NCBI GenBank assembly: GCA_036504855.1
Contig: DASXUL010000052.1
Span: forward strand, 1 to 38,170
Length of the DNA stretch: 38,170 nucleotides
Direction of reading: 5' to 3'
Source: DASXUL01 sp036504855
GTDB taxonomy: Bacteria > Armatimonadota > DTGP01 > JAKQQT01
Of this stretch, positions 23,349 to 30,924 are shown one piece after another. The notes under the pieces were generated by a model. It made no database searches, had not been told where the DNA came from, and saw only the letters and a program-made list of their open reading frames with translations. Made by a program: the position numbers and the translations under genes. Within the stretch, counting starts at the first letter, position 1. Every line of letters begins with the position of its first letter.

Positions 23349-25355
23349 ATGAGCAAATCAATTACCGTTGATGGCATCCAGGTGGAGTTGAACGGCGAGC
23401 GCAACCTCCTTGAGGTGGTGCGCAAAGCCGGCATCCAGCTTCCCACCTTCTGTTACCATTCCGAGCTCTCCGTGTACGGCGCGTGCCGCATGTGCGTGTG
23501 CGAGATTGAGGGCAGGGGCCTGCAGGCCACGTGTTCCACGCCTCCGGAAGACGGCCTGGTGATCCACACCAATACGAAGAAGACCATGCGCATCCGTAAG
23601 ATGGCGCTGGAGCTTCTACTGGCCGCGCACCATGGCAAGTGCCCGACGTGCGACAAGAACGGCGCCTGCCGCCTCCAGGAAATCGCGGAGCAGTTGGACG
23701 TTAAGCTGGTGCGCTTCCAGAACAACGTTGACCTGATTCCCGTAGATAGTTCCTCTCCCAGCATCGTCCGCGACCCGAACAAGTGCATCCTCTGCGGCGA
23801 CTGCGTTCGTATGTGCCGCGAAGTGCAGGGAGTGGGCGTGCTGGACTTCATCCGCCGCGGCTCCAACGTGCGCGTGGGAACCGCTTTCAACAAACCGATG
23901 GCGGACGTGGAATGCGTTTACTGCGGCCAATGCGTTACCTGCTGCCCCACCGGCGCCCTCACCGTGAAGAGCGACGTGAACCGAGCGTGGGAGGCCGTTT
24001 ACGACACGACCAAGACCGTGGTGGTGCAGGTGGCTCCGGCCGTGCGCACCGCCGTTTGCGAAAGCATCGGCTGCGACGGCGAAATGGCGATGGGCAAACT
24101 GGCCGCCGCCCTGCGCCGCATGGGGTTTGACCGCGTTTACGACACTTCCTTTGCCGCGGACCTGACGACCGTGGAAGAGGGCACGGAGTTCCTCAAGCGT
24201 CTGGAAACGGGCGAGAAGCTGCCCCAGTTCACATCTTGCTGCCCCGGCTGGGTGAAGTTCGCCGAGCAATTCTACCCGGGCTTCATCGAGAACCTGTCAT
24301 CCTGCAAGTCTCCGCAGCAGATGTTCGGTTCGCTGGCGAAGAAGCACCTGCCGGAGATCCTCGGGGTGAAACGCGAGGACCTCGTTATCGTCTCCATCAT
24401 GCCGTGCACGGCCAAGAAGTTCGAGGCGTCCCGCCCCGAGATGGTGACCGACGGCATGCCGGATGTGGACATGGTCCTCACCACGCAGGAGGTCATCCAG
24501 ATGATCCGCCAGTCTGGTGTGGTGATGAAGGAGATTGAGCCGGAAGCGCTGGATATGCCGTTTGGGTTCAAAACGGGCGCGGGCGTGATCTTCGGCGCCT
24601 CCGGCGGCGTCGCCGAGGCGGTGCTCCGTCTGGCCACCACAAGCGAGGCGGGCGGCGGCGTGATGAAGTTCAACGCGGTGCGCGGGATGGCCGGCACCAA
24701 GGAGACGAGCGTCGACATCAACGGGCGCACGGTGCGCCTGGCCGTTGTGAATGGCCTGGCTAACGCGAAAGCGCTTGTGGAACGCATCAAGTCCGGCGAG
24801 GCGGAGTTCGACATCGTTGAGGTGATGGCGTGCCGGGGCGGCTGCATTGGCGGCGCCGGACAACCGTTGCCCAACGATATGCCCGCCCGCGAACGGCGTC
24901 GCGGAATGATGTACGACTGCGACTCCATGCAGGTGGTCCGAAACGCGGGCGACAACCCTTACATCAAAGAAGCCTACGCCAACTGGCTGGGCGAGCCGAA
25001 CGGACACGAGGCGCACGAACTTCTGCACACGCAGTACCAGAATCGCCGGCGCATCGTGGGCGAGCCGATTGAGGTGCGCCCCAGCACGGCCGTGGACAAG
25101 GCCGTGGTGCGCGTCTGTCTCGGAACCTGCTGCTACCTGAACGGCGCCTACGACACCATGCACAACTTGCTGGAGATCGCGGACAAGAAGGGGCTTGGCG
25201 ACCGCATCGAGGTGAAGGCTTCCTTCTGCTTCGAGAACTGCCAGGGCGGCCCGAGCGTGGAGATGGACGGGGTACTGCACAGCAAGGTAACGCCGGACAC
25301 CGTAGCTCAATTCGTGGAACAAGTGGTTGAGCCGCACCTGAAGCAAAAGGCATGA
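23349..25355 (+). CDS. hydA: [FeFe] hydrogenase catalytic subunit HydA (group A3-like)
   Basis: 668 residues from ATG 23349 (AGGGAAA upstream). Reduces protons or oxidises H2. Cofactor sites in order: plant-type [2Fe-2S] C35/C46/C49/C62; His-ligated [4Fe-4S] H94-x3-C98-x2-C101-x5-C107; two [4Fe-4S] in CILCGDCVRMC and CVYCGQCVTCC; H-cluster motifs L1 TSCCPGW (295-301), L2 MPCTAKK (351-357) and L3 MACRGGC (493-499). All H-cluster ligands and the proton-relay Cys297 are present, so it should be active. The C-terminus adds a thioredoxin-like [2Fe-2S] domain (C590, C595, C627, C631), as in bifurcating HydA of Thermotoga type. The gap after hydB is 59 bp. Confidence 0.96.
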   Translation: MSKSITVDGIQVELNGERNLLEVVRKAGIQLPTFCYHSELSVYGACRMCVCEIEGRGLQATCSTPPEDGLVIHTNTKKTMRIRKMALELLLAAHHGKCPTCDKNGACRLQEIAEQLDVKLVRFQNNVDLIPVDSSSPSIVRDPNKCILCGDCVRMCREVQGVGVLDFIRRGSNVRVGTAFNKPMADVECVYCGQCVTCCPTGALTVKSDVNRAWEAVYDTTKTVVVQVAPAVRTAVCESIGCDGEMAMGKLAAALRRMGFDRVYDTSFAADLTTVEEGTEFLKRLETGEKLPQFTSCCPGWVKFAEQFYPGFIENLSSCKSPQQMFGSLAKKHLPEILGVKREDLVIVSIMPCTAKKFEASRPEMVTDGMPDVDMVLTTQEVIQMIRQSGVVMKEIEPEALDMPFGFKTGAGVIFGASGGVAEAVLRLATTSEAGGGVMKFNAVRGMAGTKETSVDINGRTVRLAVVNGLANAKALVERIKSGEAEFDIVEVMACRGGCIGGAGQPLPNDMPARERRRGMMYDCDSMQVVRNAGDNPYIKEAYANWLGEPNGHEAHELLHTQYQNRRRIVGEPIEVRPSTAVDKAVVRVCLGTCCYLNGAYDTMHNLLEIADKKGLGDRIEVKASFCFENCQGGPSVEMDGVLHSKVTPDTVAQFVEQVVEPHLKQKA

Positions 25356-25380
25356 CAGGCGCGGAAGACACAGAGGTCCG

Positions 25381-25677
25381 ATGATGGAAGACAAGATGAC
25401 GCTGCACATATGCGTAGGCACGGCGTGCCACCAACTCGGCGTCCAGGAGGTTCTGAGCCGCCTAACGGACCTGTTGCGCCAGAACGGCCTGGAAGACCGA
25501 GTCGAGATGAAGGGCATGTTCTGCCGCGAGAACTGCAATCAGGCTATCTTCATGCAATTGGACGAGGTGGCGTTCGGCCATATCCGCCCGATGAACGTGG
25601 AGCATGTGTTCCGGGAGGAGATGCTTCCGCTCCTTTTGGGCGAACCGGTCCGCGACGCATGCTCGTCTGGCAACTGA
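25381..25677 (+). CDS. Small thioredoxin-like [2Fe-2S] protein of the hydrogenase operon
   Basis: 98 residues. The pattern C11-x4-C16 (CVGTAC) and C48-x3-C52 (CRENC) is the thioredoxin-like [2Fe-2S] motif also found in HydC, in the HydB N-terminus and in the HydA C-terminus. It begins 25 bp after the hydA stop with GAGG 4 bp before the first ATG and 7 bp before a second ATG at 25384, so either may start translation. It may be a fourth hydrogenase subunit or a soluble electron carrier; I know of no certain name for it. Confidence 0.85.
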   Translation: MMEDKMTLHICVGTACHQLGVQEVLSRLTDLLRQNGLEDRVEMKGMFCRENCNQAIFMQLDEVAFGHIRPMNVEHVFREEMLPLLLGEPVRDACSSGN

Positions 25678-25706
25678 GTCGACGCGCCGGCGAATACTGG
25701 GAACCG

Positions 25707-25760
25707 CAAACAGCGAATGGCCGGACCCTCCCTGCGGAGAGTCCGGCCATTCGCTGTTTG
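25707..25760. terminator. Bidirectional terminator after the hydrogenase operon
   Basis: A perfect 20-bp inverted repeat (25707-25726 and 25741-25760) with a 14-base loop that pairs again (CTCC/GGAG). The arm ends AAACAG/CTGTTT provide A and T tracts on both sides. It lies between the convergent hydrogenase operon (ends 25677) and the TIM-barrel gene (ends 25767). Confidence 0.88.
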
Positions 25761-25766
25761 ATCGCG

Positions 25767-27155
25767 TTATCGGGCAGATGCCGGCCAGCGAACGTCCTTA
25801 ACGACGTGCGGCTTGTAGCCCTTGAAGTTCCACAGGGCGGGCGTGTCTTTCACTTCCGCAATCTGGATGGAGTAAGCTCGTCCAGCGCGGACGCCCGGGA
25901 CGGTGAGGCGAATCATGTTGCCGTCCGGCTTCACCCCGGCAACGCGCATCGTTTTGCCGGCGGAGGTCTTCACGCGGTAGTTCGCCGGATCGGCGGCGCG
26001 ACCTGCGTCCACGCGCTTCTGGAAGGTCAGCGTCAACGCCCCGGTTGATGCCTTAACGCGGCACAGACGCGGCGGGTCATCGTACATCGACTTCGTGATG
26101 AAGTACTCGTAGTTGATGATGCCCAGCGCGCCCATCGATCGCGAGGCAGCGTTCGCGCCTTTCATCCAGGCGTAGGTCTGCCGCGAGCCCTCGTTGGAGC
26201 CCGTATCCACCTGCACGAAGAAGGCGGTCTTTGGCGCGGCGGCCCGAAGGCGCTCCACGTAGGGCCGGTAGCCCTTCACGTAATCCGGCTTCAGATCAGT
26301 GCGCGCCCAGTCCATCCAGTTGGATTGCAGGCAGACGGCGGAGGGCTTCACGTCTACGGCCACTGCGGCCGCGTCATTGCCCTGCGCTTCACGCAGCAGC
26401 GAGATGGCGTTCGGCCCCATTTGGGCCAGCGTCCAGACCATCACGGGCACATTCGGCCGTTCCTTGCGCACGTCGACCAGCACGGCGTTCAGGAAGCGGC
26501 CAATGCTGTGCACGCGGAACTCCACCCACTTCGCGTAGAGCGCCGTGTTGGTCTTGTAGTAGAGCGGGGAGGAGGCGTCGGTGAACTCTGGTATAGAGGC
26601 TTCCTCGGGATGCTCCTTCAGGAACGCGGCCCGGCAATGGTCGCAGAGGCAACCGTACGTTTTGCTTGTGGGCCCCGGCGCATCTGGCCAGAAGGGCTCC
26701 ACAAGTTCCACCCCGTCAAACGGGAACTTGCGCATGGCGGCGGCGATCTGCCGCCGCTTCCAGGCGATGTAGCCGGGATTGTTCATGCACATCCGGGTGT
26801 AATCATCGCCAGGCGAGTCGCGCAGGACCATCCGCCATTCCCGCCAGCCGGCCGGGAAGTCCTGCGTGCTGTAGGCAACGTGGCAGAACGTCAGGTACCA
26901 CACCGGCAGGCGTTCGGCGTGGAAGGCGTCTATGAGATCGCGCCGAATGGTGGAATCGGCGCAGACCACATAATGCGCGCGCGAATAGCCATTCAGCGCC
27001 ACCTCGGCGGCGATGCCGTCCGCGCTTCGGTTCTGGTAATAGGCGAACCCGGGATCCACTTCGGCGCCCATGCCGGGCGCCAGCGGTGACGGCGCCGCGA
27101 GAACCGCGGACGCCATCACCGCCGACAAAGCTATGGCCATGAGACGGCTTACCAT
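25767..27155 (-). CDS. Secreted TIM-barrel glycosidase-like protein
   Basis: 462 residues from ATG 27155. A signal peptide (LMAIALSAVMASAVLAAP) predicts export. The body looks like a TIM-barrel glycoside hydrolase-like fold: PFDGVELVEPFW, a CLCDHCRAAF cysteine group as in GH42-type and related uncharacterised barrels, and GALGIINYEYF near the end of the barrel, followed by a C-terminal Ig-like domain (FQKRVDAGRAADPANYRV ... YSIQIAEVKD). Catalytic residues cannot be assigned. The start overlaps the end of the upstream pilin-like gene by 7 bp, so the two are coupled. Exact family unknown. Confidence 0.65.
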   Translation of the reverse strand: MVSRLMAIALSAVMASAVLAAPSPLAPGMGAEVDPGFAYYQNRSADGIAAEVALNGYSRAHYVVCADSTIRRDLIDAFHAERLPVWYLTFCHVAYSTQDFPAGWREWRMVLRDSPGDDYTRMCMNNPGYIAWKRRQIAAAMRKFPFDGVELVEPFWPDAPGPTSKTYGCLCDHCRAAFLKEHPEEASIPEFTDASSPLYYKTNTALYAKWVEFRVHSIGRFLNAVLVDVRKERPNVPVMVWTLAQMGPNAISLLREAQGNDAAAVAVDVKPSAVCLQSNWMDWARTDLKPDYVKGYRPYVERLRAAAPKTAFFVQVDTGSNEGSRQTYAWMKGANAASRSMGALGIINYEYFITKSMYDDPPRLCRVKASTGALTLTFQKRVDAGRAADPANYRVKTSAGKTMRVAGVKPDGNMIRLTVPGVRAGRAYSIQIAEVKDTPALWNFKGYKPHVVKDVRWPASAR

Positions 27156-27925
27156 TGTGTTGCATCTGGGAACTTGGCTGTCGCGGGACAGATGGCGTTC
27201 TTCCCGTCGAGGGTCTTGAACCAATCGTGCTTGGAGAACCGGGCGTGCCCGTCCGCGTACACGCAGTTGAGACCGTCGTTGTGGCGAGTGGCAAGCTGGT
27301 TGTAGACCTCGGTCCAGGATGTGCCGCCGGGCTCAATGTACGGCGAATTGACTTCGCCGGGCGTGGTGCGGTAGTCCTGGCACTCGCCAATGAGCACCGT
27401 TCCCGCAGGATTCTTCCAGCGGGTTATCGGCACCGGCGCATCCAGGAACGTCGTTGATGAGTCACCGTAGTTCGATATGAACTCTTCGTTCTTGGCGTAG
27501 TTGCCCCAGATCTCCGGTCGGGCGCCGCCGGCCACGTTGGTGTAGAAGTCGCCGGTAATGAGGTCGCCCTGGTAGTTGAGGCGCGAGTGCGGGTTCTGGC
27601 ACCGGTAATTGGTGAACGTCTTCTTGATGATCTTCGGCGCGCGCGAGGACGGGCAGTGGAAGACCTCGCCCGACTTCACGTAGGGCTCCAGTGAGGTGTG
27701 CCATTCCCACCAACGATCCATTACCCTCTCTTCGTTGTCGTCGGCGTACATCATCATCGACTTGCCGATCTGAGACATGTTGGAGAGGCACGCCGTGGCA
27801 TTCGCCCGTTCGCGGGCTTTCGCGAAGACGGGGAACAGGATGGCGGCCAGGATGGCGATGATGGCGATGACCACCAGCAATTCGATCAGGGTGAATCCGC
27901 GCCGAGCGGCGTGGGTGCATTTCAT
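27149..27925 (-). CDS. Type IV pilin-like secreted protein (prepilin N-methylation signal, DUF1559-like)
   Basis: 258 residues. The N-terminus, RRGFTLIELLVVIAIIAIL, is a class III prepilin signal with cleavage after the Gly, and is followed by LFPVFAKARERANATACLSNMSQIG, a pattern very common in Armatimonadota and Planctomycetes pseudopilins. The C-terminal NCVYADGHARF motif is that of the DUF1559-type family. These proteins are abundant and exported by a type II/IV pilus-like system; function is not established. GGAGG 8 bp before ATG. It precedes the TIM-barrel protein in one transcript. Confidence 0.9.
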   Translation of the reverse strand: MKCTHAARRGFTLIELLVVIAIIAILAAILFPVFAKARERANATACLSNMSQIGKSMMMYADDNEERVMDRWWEWHTSLEPYVKSGEVFHCPSSRAPKIIKKTFTNYRCQNPHSRLNYQGDLITGDFYTNVAGGARPEIWGNYAKNEEFISNYGDSSTTFLDAPVPITRWKNPAGTVLIGECQDYRTTPGEVNSPYIEPGGTSWTEVYNQLATRHNDGLNCVYADGHARFSKHDWFKTLDGKNAICPATAKFPDATQW

Positions 27926-27960
27926 TTAGCGACCTCCAGCGGAATACGCGGGAAAAGGAC

Positions 27961-27999
27961 GTTCCGCCTCCCAACGACAGAGCGCAAGGGAGGCGGAAC
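27961..27999. terminator. Terminator after the beta-propeller gene
   Basis: A 12-bp perfect stem (GTTCCGCCTCCC at 27961-27972 with its complement at 27988-27999) and a 15-base loop, 19 bp beyond the stop of the gene at 28019-29596 and 35 bp upstream of the pilin-like gene. It should separate these two minus-strand genes. Confidence 0.7.
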
Positions 28000-28018
28000 C
28001 CAGGATAGACTGTTCTGC

Positions 28019-29596
28019 TCAGGGAATGGATGCCAGCCCGGCAGCGATCTTCAGGACATAGACGGCATCCGTCACGTCCACCTTGCCGTCACCGTATTTG
28101 TGCCCGAACGGGCCGGTGAAGAGTCCGGTGGAGCCCACGGGAGAGACATCGCCCGGAGTGGGCGAGATGACGGTCAGCGTTGCGGCGGCGCTGGCGGCCC
28201 CGCCCGTAACGGGCTCACCGGGGCCGGCCAGAATATAGAGCTGCTCGTTGGTGGAGTTGACCACATATGCCCACCCAGCGGCGTCGAAAGCCACATCGCG
28301 GTTCGTGCCGCCGCCCACATTAAGGACCTGCCGGACGGAGGTGAACGACTTGTCGGTTTGGAACAACTGGCCGGAGTCACCGGAGATGAGGATCCGGTTG
28401 TGCGCATCGTCGATGGCGATGCCGAAGTAACGGGCGCCGGTATCGGGCAGTTTGGTTACGAGTTTGCCGGCGCTGTCGAACTTGTAAGCTTCGTTCACAG
28501 CGCCGCCGCCGTCGTTGCAGTCTGTGACGTAGAAATTCCCGGCGCTATCGCGAACGATGTCTTGATAGGTGTATGTGAAGTATGGCGTGACGCCATCGGC
28601 CATCATGTTCTCGATCTTCAGCGTGGGCGGCGTGCCCCAGTGCGTCTGACCGGTCGGGATATCGTATTCCCACACGTCGGCATCGTTGCCGAGGGGGCCC
28701 AACATGTCTTCGCATGTCACGAAGAGCTTGCGAGAGGCGCCCGTGCCCTCCACCCAAACGCTCGAGGTGCTTCCGGAGATTTGGTTGCCGGAGGCATCCA
28801 GGGTGAGGCCGCCGCTACTGCGCTGGCCGCCGTCCGGGTTCGGGAACGCGATAAGGTCATCCACCTGGTTACCGTCGGGGTCCGAAATGAAGAGGCCGGC
28901 GTGGGGATCGCTCCAGTCGGCGATGTAGAGCTGGCTGTCTGGCCCAACGGTGACGCGGAACGGGCTGTTGGCCGAAGAGGCGAACTCCCCGCCATTGGCG
29001 CCGGAGTTGGGGATCTTCGGCTCCACATCCGGGAAGGGGTCGGTGAGGTCGGAGTTGAGCATGTAGATGCCCTGCACCGTGGTGCGGCCCGTCGTGGCGC
29101 CGCCAGCGCCTTCGGAAACGTAGATCCGGCCGAATGCGGGGCTGCCGGTAATCCTGTTCACGTCCACGCCGCGCGGATTGTAGAAGTGGAGGAGCGGGTT
29201 CGCGGTATCCGTGACATTGATGAAGCCGGCCGTAGAGCCGGAAGGGGCCGTTACGCGCACTGTGTAACTCGCGTTGGCGAGGCCGTTCGTGTCTAGCAGC
29301 GCAGTGTGGGCTCCGGCGGTCGTCTCGACGGCCGGCGGCAGGAAGGGGAAGGACTTGGCGACGGTGGCCCCGGTCAGCAGTTCAATGAGGATGCCGGCGC
29401 TAGAGGCCGGTTGACTGAGCGTATAGGCGACCTGCACGGTCTGGCCGGCTTGAATGCTGGTTTTGTCCAGGGTGACATTGGTTACCGTGATCGGAGGAAT
29501 GCTGGGCTTGGCCCACGACGTGACGGGGATCAGCAGAAGGACGGCTGCGAACGCATCGCGCAGCCGCAGAGCGGGGACGAGACTATTGCTATGCAT
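28019..29596 (-). CDS. Secreted beta-propeller protein with dockerin-like C-terminus
   Basis: 525 residues from ATG 29596 (AAGGGAGA 4 bp upstream). Signal peptide to about residue 29 (LLLIPVTSWA), an Ig-like domain (ITVTNVTLDKTSIQAGQTVQV), then a six- or seven-bladed NHL/SGL-type propeller (repeated GPDSQLYIAD, DSAGNFYVTD, DDAHNRILISG, DAAGWAYVVN). The tail YGDGKVDVTDAVYVLKIAAGL is one calcium-binding dockerin-like repeat, shared with the beta-helix protein at 35547-38090. Probably surface or extracellular; substrate unknown. A candidate operator lies upstream at 29747-29766. Confidence 0.75.
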   Translation of the reverse strand: MHSNSLVPALRLRDAFAAVLLLIPVTSWAKPSIPPITVTNVTLDKTSIQAGQTVQVAYTLSQPASSAGILIELLTGATVAKSFPFLPPAVETTAGAHTALLDTNGLANASYTVRVTAPSGSTAGFINVTDTANPLLHFYNPRGVDVNRITGSPAFGRIYVSEGAGGATTGRTTVQGIYMLNSDLTDPFPDVEPKIPNSGANGGEFASSANSPFRVTVGPDSQLYIADWSDPHAGLFISDPDGNQVDDLIAFPNPDGGQRSSGGLTLDASGNQISGSTSSVWVEGTGASRKLFVTCEDMLGPLGNDADVWEYDIPTGQTHWGTPPTLKIENMMADGVTPYFTYTYQDIVRDSAGNFYVTDCNDGGGAVNEAYKFDSAGKLVTKLPDTGARYFGIAIDDAHNRILISGDSGQLFQTDKSFTSVRQVLNVGGGTNRDVAFDAAGWAYVVNSTNEQLYILAGPGEPVTGGAASAAATLTVISPTPGDVSPVGSTGLFTGPFGHKYGDGKVDVTDAVYVLKIAAGLASIP

Positions 29597-29746
29597 CGAA
29601 TCTCCCTTTTCTCCGTTGAGTGGCGCGCCGACGACCGGCGCGAGTGTGGGTCCGCCGCGCCAACAGCGGTCGGACAGGGGCGCCTTGCAGCGGCCGGGAC
29701 GAGCCCGGTCCAACTCCACTGCAAGGGTACTGAGCGCATCTTAAGG

Positions 29747-29766
29747 TATTAGAATTCTATAACAAT
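29747..29766. promoter_or_regulatory. Candidate GntR-LacI regulator operator, imperfect copy
   Basis: On the minus strand this region reads TGTTATAGAATTCTAATACC (complement of 29745-29764), with a 10-bp palindrome TAGAATTCTA at its centre. The left half TGTTATA is identical to the perfect palindrome at 33610-33629. It is flanked by a direct repeat ATCTTAAGG (29738-29746 and 29767-29775). It is about 150 bp upstream of the beta-propeller gene, whose promoter it should influence. Assignment to the neighbouring regulator is inference. Confidence 0.45.
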
Positions 29767-29789
29767 ATCTTAAGGCCAGTTCACGGGTA

Positions 29790-29810
29790 GGGGCTCCCGC
29801 GCGGAGCCCC
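29790..29810. terminator. Short hairpin after the GntR-LacI regulator gene
   Basis: An 8-bp stem GGGGCTCC/GGAGCCCC with a 5-base loop, 6 bp beyond the stop of the regulator gene that ends at 29816. A plausible terminator of the phosphoesterase-regulator operon. There is no T tract on the minus strand. Confidence 0.55.
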
Positions 29811-29815
29811 CGGCG

Positions 29816-30922
29816 CTAGCGAGCCACCGGGGCGGCCGTGCTCTGCCGGGCAATGAACCGGACCGGCAGGCGCTCCACGATATGCGAGTTCGACTCGCCT
29901 CTCAAGGCAGACTCCATCCGCTCAACGGCCCGGCGGCCCATATCGCCAAGAGGCTGCGCCACGGTGGTGAGCGGAGGGTTTATGAAAGCCGACCCCACGG
30001 TTTCGTCAAAGCCAACAACGCTCACGTCGCCAGGCACATCCAGGCCGGCCATCTGAAGCGTTTCGATGGTGAGGGCGGCCAGCACGAAGCCCGCGGCAAA
30101 GAAGGCGGTAGGACCGTCCGCCCTTCGTGCAGCGGAGACGATGCGCGCGCGATCCTCGGCGGATATGGCGCTCACCGCTTCCCCGCCGAAGCACCACTCG
30201 GTACGATAGGGCAGGCCGCGGTCCTTCAGGCTGCGCTTGAATCCAACGTGACGGTCCAGACTGTTGCTCATGTCCTCCGGGCCGCCGATGAACCCAATCC
30301 GCTCGTGGCCCAGGCTGGCCAAGTGATCCACGGCAAGACTCGCGCCAACGATATTATCGGAATCCACGGCCGGAATATCTTCATCCAGCCACGAGGCGCC
30401 AAGGGTCAGGAATGGCAATCCCTCGGCGCGCATGCGGCGGAGCGCTGGAAGCGCCTCGTCCGGCGGCGACATGATGAGGAAGCCATCCGCGCGCTCACGA
30501 ACGCGCATGGCGATGTCTTCCGCGGTGTCCAGCGCCTCCTGGATGAGCAACAGGTCCCAGTCGGTATCGAAAGCGGCATCCTGAACTCCACGCAGGATTT
30601 CGGATCCGTACGGGTCTGTCTTGATGGCTCCTGGCGAGAACAGGGTAACGAGAGCAAGCGTTCCGAACCGGACGTCTCGCGCATCCTGGTGGACAACGAA
30701 TGTGCCTCGTCCCACTTCACGATAGAGCAAGCCATCGCGCACCATCTCCTGGATGGCGCGGTTCATGGTCATCTGGCTCACCTGGAAACGGGCCGCCAGT
30801 TCACGCTCGCTGGGGAGCTGGTCACCAGGGCCGTACGGCGCATCCCGGATCATCTCCTCAAGGTAGCGCCTGGCCTGTATGTATCGGGGCAGCGGACTCT
30901 CTTTGTTCACGCTGGCTGACAT
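29816..30922 (-). CDS. GntR-type HTH with LacI-like sugar-binding domain, transcriptional regulator
   Basis: 368 residues. N-terminal GntR winged helix (about 10-75): YIQARRYLEEMIRDAPYGPGDQLPSERELAARFQVSQMTMNRAIQEMV, here quoted only by its ends: it starts at YIQARRY and ends at REVGRGTFV. The C-terminal ~280 residues are a periplasmic-binding-protein-like sugar sensor of LacI type (GFIGGPEDM, VVGFDE, LTTVAQPLGDMGRRAVE). The same hybrid layout is found in AraR of Bacillus. It starts 2 bp after the stop of the phosphoesterase gene, so they are one operon. The palindrome over that operon's promoter (33610-33629) is the likely operator, giving autoregulation. Effector unknown, presumably a sugar. 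Confidence 0.88.
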   Translation of the reverse strand: MSASVNKESPLPRYIQARRYLEEMIRDAPYGPGDQLPSERELAARFQVSQMTMNRAIQEMVRDGLLYREVGRGTFVVHQDARDVRFGTLALVTLFSPGAIKTDPYGSEILRGVQDAAFDTDWDLLLIQEALDTAEDIAMRVRERADGFLIMSPPDEALPALRRMRAEGLPFLTLGASWLDEDIPAVDSDNIVGASLAVDHLASLGHERIGFIGGPEDMSNSLDRHVGFKRSLKDRGLPYRTEWCFGGEAVSAISAEDRARIVSAARRADGPTAFFAAGFVLAALTIETLQMAGLDVPGDVSVVGFDETVGSAFINPPLTTVAQPLGDMGRRAVERMESALRGESNSHIVERLPVRFIARQSTAAPVAR

Positions 30923-30924
30923 TG

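Noticed and set aside
24297..25538. 413-residue minus-strand frame opposite hydA
   Set aside because: Antisense to the conserved hydA coding sequence; no recognisable motifs.
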